The position numbers were made by a program, and so were the translations under genes. DNA of 8,093 nucleotides from Candidatus Shapirobacteria bacterium. GTDB taxonomy: Bacteria; Patescibacteriota; Microgenomatia; UBA12405. The stretch lies in assembly GCA_023245435.1 (NCBI GenBank), contig JAHFKH010000027.1, positions 1,910 through 10,002 on the forward strand, written 5' to 3'. The notes beneath the pieces are model-generated. The model was not told the DNA's origin. It saw only the letters and a list, made by a program, of their open reading frames with translations, and did no database searches. This document shows positions 1-6,302 of the stretch, piece after piece (position 1 is the first letter of the stretch; each line of letters starts with the position of its first letter).

Positions 1-1
1 T

Positions 2-1453
2 AAGGGATTTCCATCATTTACAGTAGTTGGATTAGCCTCACGATCGGCCGAAGAAGCTAAAGAACGAGTCAAAACTGCCATTAATAATTCGGAGACTGAA
101 TTTCCTTTGGCAAAAATTACGGTTAATTTGGCACCGGCTGATTTACCCAAAGATGGTTCATTTTTTGATTTACCCTTAGCCATAGGAATATTGGCTTCAA
201 ATTTGGAAGTGGCTTTGCCTTGCGAAAAATCATATTTTTTTGGAGAATTAGGATTGGATGGAACTTTGCGTCATACCCGGGGAGTATTTTTATTGGCAAT
301 TTTGGCCAAAGAAAATGGAATAAAAAATATTTATGTGCCACGAGAATGTGCCAATGAAGCGGCAGTAATTGAAGGGATAAATGTTTTTCCGGTAAAGGAT
401 TTGCGCGAAATTATGAATCATTTAAATGGAATAAAAAATATTATTCCATTAAACACAATAGTGGTTGATGAGGCTGAAGTTGCAGGACCGGAGTTTGATT
501 TTGCCGAAATTTTGGGACAAGAGTTTGCTAAACGGGCATTGGAAATTGCGGCTGCTGGCGGTCATAACGTGTTCATGTCTGGACCTCCGGGTTCTGGAAA
601 AACAATGTTATCCCGAGCAATACCGGGTATTTTACCTCAGTTGGCTGAAGCAGAAAGCTTGGAGGTCACAAAAATTTATTCAATTACGGGAAATATTCCA
701 GCTGGTGGATCGCTGATTCGTCAACGTCCATTTCGAAGTCCACACCACACCACTTCACAAGTGGGATTAATTGGTGGGGGTAGTAATCCCCGCCCGGGAG
801 AAATTTCGATGGCACATCGAGGAGTGCTATTTTTGGACGAGTTTCCTGAATTTGGTCGAGGTAGCCTTGAAGCATTGCGTCAACCTTTGGAGGATGGATT
901 TATTACTATTTCACGAGCGATTGGAAGTATGATATTTCCGGCACAAATAATGTTGATTGCGGCTAGCAACCCTTGTCCGTGTGGATATTTGGGAGACCCA
1001 AAAAAAGAATGTAAATGTAATTTGCATCAAATTGCAAATTATCAAAAAAAATTATCGGGACCAGTAATGGATAGAATAGACATTCATTTAACAGTGCCAG
1101 CAGTTGATGTTAATAAATTAATGATTGATAAAGATAAATATATTGGGGAAAAATCGAGTGTAATTCGAGAGCGGGTGATTAAAGCTAGAGAAATTCAAAA
1201 GAAAAGATTTGTGGGCTTAAAAGGAATTCATGACAATGCAGATATGAAAAATAAACATTTAAAAGATTTTGCAAAATTAACTGATAGTGCAAATTTACTA
1301 CTGAAACAAGCGGTCAATAAATTTAATTTGTCAGCCAGAACTTATTTTAGATTGATAAAAGTTTCACGAACTATTGCTGATTTGGATAGTAGCGAAAATA
1401 TTAACGACAACCATATCGCCGAAGCGTTACAGTTTAGAGTGAGAGAGGAATGA
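2..1453 (+). CDS. comM: ComM/YifB-family Mg-chelatase-like AAA+ ATPase, 5' end outside window
   Basis: The reading frame is open from the first codon of the window. The residues before the first possible internal start (a TTG at 107) already match the family's N-terminal domain (GFPSFTVVGL, then EAKERVKTAINNS and FPLAKITVNLAPADL), so the gene begins upstream and only about 20 residues are missing. Seen in order: the N-terminal domain up to about 440, Walker A GPPGSGKT at 581-604, Walker B VLFLDEF at 824-844, the family's four-cysteine segment NPCPCGY...ECKC at 968-1018, and the C-terminal ARTYFRLIKVSRTIADL-like helix near 1333-1385. Known for the family: ComM is a hexameric helicase that promotes branch migration of incoming single-stranded DNA during natural transformation. 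The gene overlaps yraN by ATGA at 1450-1453, indicating translational coupling, and dprA follows, which supports a role in DNA uptake and recombination. Confidence 0.95.
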   Translation, partial: KGFPSFTVVGLASRSAEEAKERVKTAINNSETEFPLAKITVNLAPADLPKDGSFFDLPLAIGILASNLEVALPCEKSYFFGELGLDGTLRHTRGVFLLAILAKENGIKNIYVPRECANEAAVIEGINVFPVKDLREIMNHLNGIKNIIPLNTIVVDEAEVAGPEFDFAEILGQEFAKRALEIAAAGGHNVFMSGPPGSGKTMLSRAIPGILPQLAEAESLEVTKIYSITGNIPAGGSLIRQRPFRSPHHTTSQVGLIGGGSNPRPGEISMAHRGVLFLDEFPEFGRGSLEALRQPLEDGFITISRAIGSMIFPAQIMLIAASNPCPCGYLGDPKKECKCNLHQIANYQKKLSGPVMDRIDIHLTVPAVDVNKLMIDKDKYIGEKSSVIRERVIKAREIQKKRFVGLKGIHDNADMKNKHLKDFAKLTDSANLLLKQAVNKFNLSARTYFRLIKVSRTIADLDSSENINDNHIAEALQFRVREE

Positions 1454-1806
1454 AAATAAAAGAACAAAATTTTAATAAAGGGAGATATGGGGAAAAGGTT
1501 GCGTTGGAATATTTGATAAAAAAAGGATATGAATTGGTTGATCAAAACTACAGTATTGATATGGGAATAAAAGGTGAAATTGATTTGATTATGAAAGATA
1601 AAGATTGGCTTGTATTTGTGGAAGTAAAGTATAAATATAATGATAGATTAGGTAAACCGGAAGAAATGATTGATAAATCAAAGCTATCAAAAATAAAAAA
1701 AGTAGCAGAAATTTATGTATTCTTGAAAAAACCAGTACAAGAAAAATTTAGAATCGATGCGGTGTGCATATTAGGAGATCAGATAAAACATTATGAAAAT
1801 ATTTAA
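1450..1806 (+). CDS. yraN: YraN/UPF0102 family PD-(D/E)XK nuclease-like protein
   Basis: The 118-residue product has the full usual length of the UPF0102 family. Seen: the N-terminal GEKVALEYLIKKGYELVDQNY block (residues 14-34), GEIDLI (42-47) and VFVEVK (55-60). D45, E58 and K60 fit the D...ExK catalytic signature of the PD-(D/E)XK nuclease fold, and RIDAV near 101-105 is the usual C-terminal family motif. The start is the ATG at 1450 in the ATGA overlap with comM; a purine-rich GAGAGAGGA runs directly into it. Known: the family is widespread, its fold suggests a Holliday-junction-resolvase-like nuclease, and its biological role is poorly defined. It often sits beside comM and dprA, for example in mycobacteria, although the order here has comM first. 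A DNA-processing role in recombination is inference from fold and neighbours. Confidence 0.9.
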   Translation: MKIKEQNFNKGRYGEKVALEYLIKKGYELVDQNYSIDMGIKGEIDLIMKDKDWLVFVEVKYKYNDRLGKPEEMIDKSKLSKIKKVAEIYVFLKKPVQEKFRIDAVCILGDQIKHYENI

Positions 1807-1807
1807 A

Positions 1808-1855
1808 ACCCCTCAGTCCCGCCGTTGCGGGACAGCTCCCCTTGACAAGGGAGCT
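1808..1855. repeat. GC-rich double-hairpin palindromic element between yraN and dprA
   Basis: Two adjacent perfect stems are visible. Stem 1 pairs GTCCCGC (1816-1822) with GCGGGAC (1827-1833) around a four-base loop. Stem 2 pairs AGCTCCC (1834-1840) with GGGAGCT (1849-1855), and two further T-A pairs form inside if one C is bulged. The block is strikingly GC-rich against an AT-rich background and fills most of the 69-base gap between yraN and dprA. A run of six T (1862-1867) follows only after six intervening bases, so it is a poor intrinsic terminator, though weak termination or attenuation before dprA cannot be excluded. From memory, similar CTCAGTC...GACAGCTCCCC palindromes recur between genes in some CPR and Firmicutes genomes, but there is only one copy in this window, so repeat status is unproven. 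Confidence 0.6.
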
Positions 1856-1875
1856 AAATACTTTTTTAAATTTAT

Positions 1876-2733
1876 ATGAATAATTTAAAACTTTGGCCGA
1901 TAAGGACAATTGAAAGTGACGATTTTCCCGAGCAATTAAAACGGATAAGAAATTGTCCAAAAAAATTAAATTATCGAGGAAATTGGGACAATAAAATGTT
2001 TGAAAAATCATTGGCGGTAGTAGGAAGTCGACGAATGTCACAATATGGCAAATGGGTAATTGAAAAATTTATACCAGATTTGGTAACTCATAAATTCGCC
2101 ATAATATCGGGTTTTATGTATGGGGTAGATACTATGGCCCATCGTGAAACTTTAAGTTGTGGTGGAGTTACTGTAGCAGTCTTGGGTGGTGGATTAAATG
2201 TTTTTACCCCGCCTGAAAATGAAAAAATCTATTGGGAAATTTTGGAAAAGGGTGGATTGGTGATATCGGAATATGAAAATGATTTTTTACCAACACGATG
2301 GAGTTTCCCTCAACGTGACCGATTACTGGCTGGTTTGAGTCAAAACGGAGTGTTGGTAATTGAAGCCACAATGATGTCAGGTTCATTAATTACGGCTCGA
2401 TTATGCTTAGAACAAGGCAAAAAATTATATGCTGTACCGGGACCAATTAATTATAGTTTATCTACAGGCGTTAATTATTTAATCAAAGAAAAAGGGGCAA
2501 TAATGGCATTGGAGCCTGAAGATATAACTTGTCAAAAAACAGTACAAATGGTTTTAGAAATTGTTGATCCTTTTGAAAAAGAAATAATAAAATATTTGGA
2601 AATTGAATCACTGACCACTGATGAACTAGCCAAAAAGCTTGATAAAAAAATATCACTGGTGTCCCAAAAATTAATGATAATGAATATGGAAAATAAAGTG
2701 GGAGAAAATTTGGGTAAATGGATTTACAAATAG
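1876..2733 (+). CDS. dprA: DNA-processing protein DprA (Smf), ssDNA-binding RecA loader
   Basis: The 285-residue product carries the Rossmann-like DprA core: VGSRRMSQYG (49-58), ISGFMYGVDTMAH (77-89), VLGGGLNVFTPPEN (102-115), SFPQRDRLLAGLS (143-155), EATMMSGSLITA (163-174) and YAVPG (185-189). A small C-terminal winged-helix-like segment covers about 230-285. It is shorter than many DprA proteins because it lacks the extended N-terminal SAM/HhH domain and starts almost directly with the P..L..I...P..L.YRGN strand. Known: DprA binds transforming single-stranded DNA in the cytoplasm, protects it and loads RecA. The start is an ATG at 1876 with no visible Shine-Dalgarno. Position after comM and yraN supports the competence assignment. 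The motif SGFMYGVD departs from the usual SGLARGID form, and FPQRDR from FPxRNR. The last 10 bases overlap the 3' end of the convergent membrane-protein gene. Confidence 0.94.
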   Translation: MNNLKLWPIRTIESDDFPEQLKRIRNCPKKLNYRGNWDNKMFEKSLAVVGSRRMSQYGKWVIEKFIPDLVTHKFAIISGFMYGVDTMAHRETLSCGGVTVAVLGGGLNVFTPPENEKIYWEILEKGGLVISEYENDFLPTRWSFPQRDRLLAGLSQNGVLVIEATMMSGSLITARLCLEQGKKLYAVPGPINYSLSTGVNYLIKEKGAIMALEPEDITCQKTVQMVLEIVDPFEKEIIKYLEIESLTTDELAKKLDKKISLVSQKLMIMNMENKVGENLGKWIYK

Positions 2734-3857
2734 GGAGCCCAGTTACCAATCGGGGCAATATTACCAGCCACAAAATTTAGGGCATATAAAATTACGGCGG
2801 GAAATAATAAAACAAAAACTAAAATTATTCTTTTTTTGGTTAAATATTTACCTAAAGCCAAAATTATAAAAGGATAGACGGGAATAATATAACGACTAAT
2901 ATCACGATGGCCGACAAAAACACTGGCAATGGTAAATAGGAGGGGAAATATAAAAATAATTGAATATTTAAATCGATGGTGAAGTGAAAATAAAGCGACA
3001 AAAGCTAACCCAAAAATATAAATGACATCTTCAAGCCAAATAGTGTCAACCCAAATATTGTGACTTAAAAAAACTGAATAAGGCACTAAACTTAAATGAA
3101 TATTATCACCGCTATGAAAATATGCCCAAAAATCCCCTGTCTGTAAATAATATAAATAAAAAATGGCAACAACCGAAAGTGGAGCAAGTAAGTACCAAAA
3201 ATATTTATTAAAATTGATTTGCCTGGTGATAATTAATTTTATTAGCCAGCTTAAGCCAAATGCGGCAAATAAAATAAGTCCCGGGCTTTTTAAAGTTTGG
3301 GCCAATACTACAAATAAAGCCGAAATAAAATATTTTTCTTTTTTAAAGAAATAAATTGAAGCTAAAATTGAGGCTAAAAATAAAGGTTCGGGGGAACCAA
3401 TTTGACGAAGAATAAATAATCGAGCCGGAAAAAATATCAAAATTAAAGATAAAATGTAGGCTTTTTTTTCTGGGAAATATAAACAAAAAAATAAATATGA
3501 AAAATAAGTTAATAATAATGAGCTTAATAAGGTAACAAAAATCATAGCTTGAGGACCGCTAAAACCAATTTTGTCAAAAAAATTGATTAGCGCGGGGAAC
3601 CCGGGAAAATGGGCGGGGTAATATTCAAGAGGCATAGGTAGGGCAAACTGTTGACGTAGACAGTCAAAATGATAACCACATTTGCTAACAGCTAAATAAT
3701 TTGGACCATCATAATTGGCCCAAACAGTTTCCATAGAAACATTGCCCATACCGATTTTGCCGGGAATATTGAAATAAAATGCTGCCCAAAATAATAAAGT
3801 GGAAAACAGAGTTATGCCTAAAAGCAGAAAAAGATGTTGAAATTTGGTAAAATTCAT
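2724..3857 (-). CDS. Polytopic membrane glycosyltransferase, GT-C fold, PIG-V/mannosyltransferase-like
   Basis: The 377-residue product is strongly hydrophobic, with about ten likely membrane helices: an N-terminal one at 8-28, then a run from about 105 to 361. Features of GT-C enzymes using lipid-linked sugars are visible. A large loop after helix 1 contains NYDGPNYLAVSKCGY (48-62, candidate catalytic D50), followed by EYYPAHFPGFPALI (79-91). The block GSPEPLFLASILA (154-166) is followed by a basic turn and a second helix ending in LKSPGLILF, like the SEsLF...RPtG pattern of PIG-V-type mannosyltransferases. HRDISRYIIPVYPF (317-330) resembles the family's late loop. Known: such enzymes transfer a sugar from a polyprenyl-phosphate donor on the outer face of the membrane. 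Donor and acceptor cannot be told from sequence. The start is an ATG at 3857; a TAAAAT box lies seven bases upstream, so the transcript may be nearly leaderless. The family call is motif-based and moderate. Confidence 0.7.
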   Translation of the reverse strand: MNFTKFQHLFLLLGITLFSTLLFWAAFYFNIPGKIGMGNVSMETVWANYDGPNYLAVSKCGYHFDCLRQQFALPMPLEYYPAHFPGFPALINFFDKIGFSGPQAMIFVTLLSSLLLTYFSYLFFCLYFPEKKAYILSLILIFFPARLFILRQIGSPEPLFLASILASIYFFKKEKYFISALFVVLAQTLKSPGLILFAAFGLSWLIKLIITRQINFNKYFWYLLAPLSVVAIFYLYYLQTGDFWAYFHSGDNIHLSLVPYSVFLSHNIWVDTIWLEDVIYIFGLAFVALFSLHHRFKYSIIFIFPLLFTIASVFVGHRDISRYIIPVYPFIILALGKYLTKKRIILVFVLLFPAVILYALNFVAGNIAPIGNWAPYL

Positions 3858-3864
3858 CTGTTTT

Positions 3865-3870
3865 ATTTTA
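3865..3870 (-). promoter_or_regulatory. Candidate -10 box for the membrane glycosyltransferase gene
   Basis: On the minus strand TAAAAT stands seven bases before the ATG at 3857, which would put the transcription start at or next to the start codon. No convincing -35 box is visible; that position would fall inside the tRNA gene. The 24-base gap 3858-3881 must also serve the divergent tRNA-Glu gene. The junction closely resembles the one in front of the GNAT-peptidase gene. Confidence 0.35.
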
Positions 3871-3881
3871 CACCACTTTTT

Positions 3882-3953
3882 GGCCCTATCGTCTAGTGGC
3901 TAGGACAGCAGATTCTCATTCTGCTAACCAGGGTTCAATTCCCTGTAGGGTCA
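3882..3953 (+). tRNA. tRNA-Glu (anticodon CTC)
   Basis: A complete cloverleaf can be drawn. The acceptor GGCCCTA (3882-3888) pairs with TAGGGTC (3946-3952) with one G-U pair. The D arm is GTCT/GGAC (3891-3894 and 3903-3906), and the D region has the GTCTAG...GGAC form typical of bacterial tRNA-Glu. The anticodon stem is GCAGA/TCTGC (3908-3912 and 3920-3924) with loop TTCTCAT and anticodon CTC at 3915-3917, reading GAG. The variable region is TAAC, and the T arm is CAGGG/CCCTG (3929-3933 and 3941-3945) with loop TTCAATT. A discriminator A at 3953 is followed by CAA, so CCA is not encoded and must be added enzymatically. The last three bases are the complement of the stop codon of the convergent downstream gene. 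Confidence 0.95.
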
Positions 3954-5297
3954 CAAGGCTTGTTTCAACCCTAATCTTTCGGGGAAAGTTGTACCTTTGG
4001 GCACGAGTACAAAAATATATTTATGAGTTTCGAGAACTAATTTACCTTTTTCGATGTCTTTATCCCACCATCTTTTTTTAAACCATCGAAATGAAAAAAT
4101 TCTTGGCGTACTAAAATATTTTGAATATGGATCATCAATGGTAATTTCGTCTTTTTTTAGTTCAATATCAGTTGCAATACTGTAGTGACCATGTGGTCCT
4201 TTGGGATCAGTTCTTCTTTCCTCGGCAATTGAGTCATAAAATAAACCTTGCCAATTTACTCCAACAGGTAAGTGATATGTGTGAATTAATTCATTTAAAT
4301 CACGACCGGTAGCATTTTGCTTAAACCAATATTGAAAATTTGGAGCTAATTTTGATATGGCAAAAGATATATGTTTGGGTTGCATACCATAAGGTTTTAT
4401 ACGTAATTTTATTTTGGCGGCTTCAACAACTTGATCTTGGCTAACATCAATTTGATTAAATTTTAATAATGCTTTGGTCACAGCTGGGCCACAATGTGAA
4501 TCAGTTTTTTGTGGTTCTTGAATGATTTTTGCCTTATTTTCAGATATTTTTAATAAATTTTTATTTATTTTACGATGTAATTTGGGCCAGCTAATGACAT
4601 AAAAAATTGATTCTTCTGCTGAATCACTGTCATATTTGGTAATTCCTTTTTTGATAAAACCAGAAGCGTTAACGGACCTGTTTGAAGAAATGTTTTTTGG
4701 GTCAACAAAACCAAAAATTATAATGTCTGATTGTTGTTTGCAGTTTAAAATTGATTTAACCTGTAAACAACCTTGGCGAAGGGCGCTTGACATTAACCCT
4801 GAGTCGAGTTTTCCCCCACCTTCACCTAACATCAGGGCCATACTTATTTCAAGAAAATATTTACCTTTGGTATTTGGACTGATTAATCCACTTTTAATTA
4901 GACGTTTAAGTCTAAATTTTTCCGATCTTTCAAAAGAAAAACTAACAAAACCTTTAACTTTTTTAATATCTTTGATGGTGGGTAAGCGAGTGTCGTGAAC
5001 TGCAAATAAAAATGATTCATCGGTTTCTTTGCCAGCCCAAAACTTATAGTCTGACTTGGTAAAATAGCCGGTATCATCCATCCAATTTTTAACTGTTTTA
5101 TGGCTTAATATTTTTTTTAAAGCCAAATAATCATCATTTGAGTCTTTATCAAAGAATCGAATTGCAGCCGCTTGGCCCATAACATGGCTCATGCCCTTTA
5201 GTACAGGTTCGACACGTTTATTAACAATCCTCCAATTATGGGATAGTTTGATAGGGTTAGCTTTAACTTTTCTTGACATACTGTTTGTATTATACAT
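3951..5297 (-). CDS. GNAT acetyltransferase-like / C39-type cysteine peptidase fusion protein
   Basis: The product has 448 residues in two parts. The N-terminal half (about 45-235) looks like a divergent GNAT acetyltransferase: an IRFFDKDSNDDY start, a KGFVSFSFE strand (115-123), a glycine-rich LGEGGGKLDSGLM turn and helix (157-169) at the acetyl-CoA-binding position, then DPKNISSNRSVNASGFIKKG (199-218), which matches the usual N..S......GF...G end of the fold. The C-terminal half (about 255-435) looks like a C39-type papain-like peptidase: C269 in HCGPA with Q263 six residues before it (the papain oxyanion spacing), H371 in GHYSIATDI and D388/D389 in DDPY. No signal peptide or membrane helix is evident, so a cytoplasmic location is likely. 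From memory, GNAT/C39 fusions are an annotated architecture in some proteobacteria; substrates are unknown. The start may be ATG 5297 or, if the TATAAT box inside codons 2-3 is the promoter, ATG 5279. The stop overlaps the tRNA-Glu 3' end. Confidence 0.75.
   Translation of the reverse strand: MYNTNSMSRKVKANPIKLSHNWRIVNKRVEPVLKGMSHVMGQAAAIRFFDKDSNDDYLALKKILSHKTVKNWMDDTGYFTKSDYKFWAGKETDESFLFAVHDTRLPTIKDIKKVKGFVSFSFERSEKFRLKRLIKSGLISPNTKGKYFLEISMALMLGEGGGKLDSGLMSSALRQGCLQVKSILNCKQQSDIIIFGFVDPKNISSNRSVNASGFIKKGITKYDSDSAEESIFYVISWPKLHRKINKNLLKISENKAKIIQEPQKTDSHCGPAVTKALLKFNQIDVSQDQVVEAAKIKLRIKPYGMQPKHISFAISKLAPNFQYWFKQNATGRDLNELIHTYHLPVGVNWQGLFYDSIAEERRTDPKGPHGHYSIATDIELKKDEITIDDPYSKYFSTPRIFSFRWFKKRWWDKDIEKGKLVLETHKYIFVLVPKGTTFPERLGLKQAL
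5289..5294 (-). promoter_or_regulatory. Candidate -10 box (TATAAT) for the GNAT-peptidase gene
   Basis: A perfect consensus TATAAT lies on the minus strand as codons 2-3 of the longer reading frame, nine bases before the second in-frame ATG (5279-5277). Transcription from it would start about three bases before that ATG, making the shorter protein the real product from a nearly leaderless mRNA. The -35 region is weak. The same site read on the plus strand is TATTAT, so it could also contribute to ung transcription. Confidence 0.4.
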
Positions 5298-5310
5298 GGT
5301 AAAGTAGGAT

Positions 5311-5961
5311 GTGAATGTAATTATTGAACCAAGTTGGAAAAAGGTGCTGGTAGAAGAATTTGAGAAGGATTATTTTGCTAAATTGGTGGAATTTGTTAAA
5401 TCTGAGTATAAAAGTAGTACAGTTTATCCTCCTGCGAGGTTTATATTTAGAGCTTTTGAAATGACTCCTTTTGATAAAGTTAAGGTAGTAATATTAGGAC
5501 AAGACCCATATCATGGAAAAGGTGAAGCTAATGGATTATGTTTTGCGGTAGATAAGGGTATAAATTTACCACCATCACTACAAAATATTTATAAGGAATT
5601 AAAAACTGATTTGAAAATAGAAGGAAATATAAACAATTGGGGTCAGCAGGGAGTATTACTTTTAAATGCAACGCTAACGGTTAAAGCTGATAGTCCTGGG
5701 TCACATCAAAATAAAGGTTGGGAAGAATTTACTGATGCGGTGGTAAAAGTGTTGTCGGATAAAAAAGAACATTTAGTATTCATTTTATGGGGTAAATATG
5801 CCCAAAATAAGGGAATAAATATTGATGAAACAAAACATTTGGTAATTAAATCCCCTCACCCGTCGCCATTTTCGGCTCACAGTGGATTTTTTGGATCTAA
5901 ACCATTTTCAAAATGTAATGAATATTTGGAATTAAGCAAAAAATCAGAAATTAATTGGTAA
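5311..5961 (+). CDS. ung: Uracil-DNA glycosylase, family 1 (UNG)
   Basis: The 216-residue product aligns along its whole length with bacterial UNG. Seen: YPPARFIFRAF (39-49), the water-activating motif GQDPYHG (63-69, D65), GLCFAV (75-80), PPSLQNIYKEL (87-97), the GVLLLNATLTV strand (114-124, N119 in the uracil-recognition position), LWGKYAQNKG (159-168) and the HPSP loop with H183. Known: the enzyme removes uracil from DNA by cleaving the N-glycosidic bond, starting base-excision repair. The start is a GTG at 5311, chosen because the product then begins just before the family's SW..vL.EEF..-YF segment. The upstream AGTAGG is a weak ribosome-binding candidate. The loop residue that is normally Leu (HPSPLS) is Phe here (HPSPFSAHSGFFG), and the usual Arg after SAH is Ser. 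The next gene starts eight bases after the stop; the two may share a transcript. Confidence 0.96.
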   Translation: MNVIIEPSWKKVLVEEFEKDYFAKLVEFVKSEYKSSTVYPPARFIFRAFEMTPFDKVKVVILGQDPYHGKGEANGLCFAVDKGINLPPSLQNIYKELKTDLKIEGNINNWGQQGVLLLNATLTVKADSPGSHQNKGWEEFTDAVVKVLSDKKEHLVFILWGKYAQNKGINIDETKHLVIKSPHPSPFSAHSGFFGSKPFSKCNEYLELSKKSEINW

Positions 5962-5969
5962 AATTATAT

Positions 5970-6299
5970 ATGAAAAAAATTGGGTTAATTTTGCTAGTGT
6001 TAATTTTAACTTTTAATATATTTTTTTTAATATTTTTTAAATCAAAATCGGTTTTACCTGAAAATTTAAAAACTTTTACGACTGAGGAACTAAAAAAATA
6101 TAATGGCTCAAATGATAATTTACCAATATATATTGCCTATAATGGTAATGTTTATGATGTCAGTAAGGGCAAAGAGTTTTATAAAATTGGAGGACCATAT
6201 CATGATTTGGCGGGAAAAGATTCGACTACCGAACTTAATTTGGCGGGAGGCGGAATTATAAAAGTAAAATACACGATTATTGGTCGTTTGGTAAAATAA
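5970..6299 (+). CDS. Membrane-anchored cytochrome b5-like heme-binding protein, MAPR type
   Basis: The product is 109 residues from the ATG at 5970. A TTG at 5955 would add five residues and overlap ung, but the ATG gives a standard membrane-anchor N-terminus (MKK followed by a hydrophobic run to about residue 23). After KSKS comes one cytochrome b5-like domain: FTTEELKKYNG (36-46), PIYIAYNGNVYDVSKG (52-67), EFYKIGGPYHDLAGKDST (69-86) and a final IIGRLVK strand. The spacing FYxxxGPYxxxAGxD is that of membrane-associated progesterone receptor (MAPR) domains such as PGRMC1, where the Tyr equivalent to Y77 binds heme iron; the HPGG motif of classical b5 is absent. The heme domain is predicted to face outside the membrane. 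A second b5-type gene follows after three bases and a flavocytochrome after that, suggesting electron transfer. Partner and acceptor are not known. Confidence 0.85.
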   Translation: MKKIGLILLVLILTFNIFFLIFFKSKSVLPENLKTFTTEELKKYNGSNDNLPIYIAYNGNVYDVSKGKEFYKIGGPYHDLAGKDSTTELNLAGGGIIKVKYTIIGRLVK

Positions 6300-6302
6300 A
6301 CT

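Noticed and set aside
1834..1867. Rho-independent terminator after yraN
   Set aside because: The T run begins six bases after the stem, and dprA starts eight bases after the T run with no promoter visible in between, so full termination here would leave dprA without a start site.
4636..4998. Plus-strand open frame of 120 codons opposite the GNAT-peptidase gene
   Set aside because: It lies wholly antisense to a motif-bearing gene, has no recognisable domain and no ribosome-binding site; open frames of this size are expected opposite AT-rich coding DNA.
5273..5278. Perfect TTGACA as -35 box of a ung promoter
   Set aside because: No acceptable -10 sequence lies 16-18 bases downstream; the nearest TATTAT is only nine bases away. 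The hexamer is also explained as coding sequence of the GNAT-peptidase gene (complement of codons 7-9).
3882..5297. Integrated element at the 3' end of tRNA-Glu, with the GNAT-peptidase gene as cargo
   Set aside because: No second copy of the tRNA 3' sequence is visible past 5297, and there is no integrase or composition break.
3951..5297. Bacteriocin-type C39 peptidase of a peptide exporter
   Set aside because: There is no ABC transporter domain, no membrane segment and no double-glycine leader peptide gene nearby; the fused N-terminal part resembles GNAT instead.
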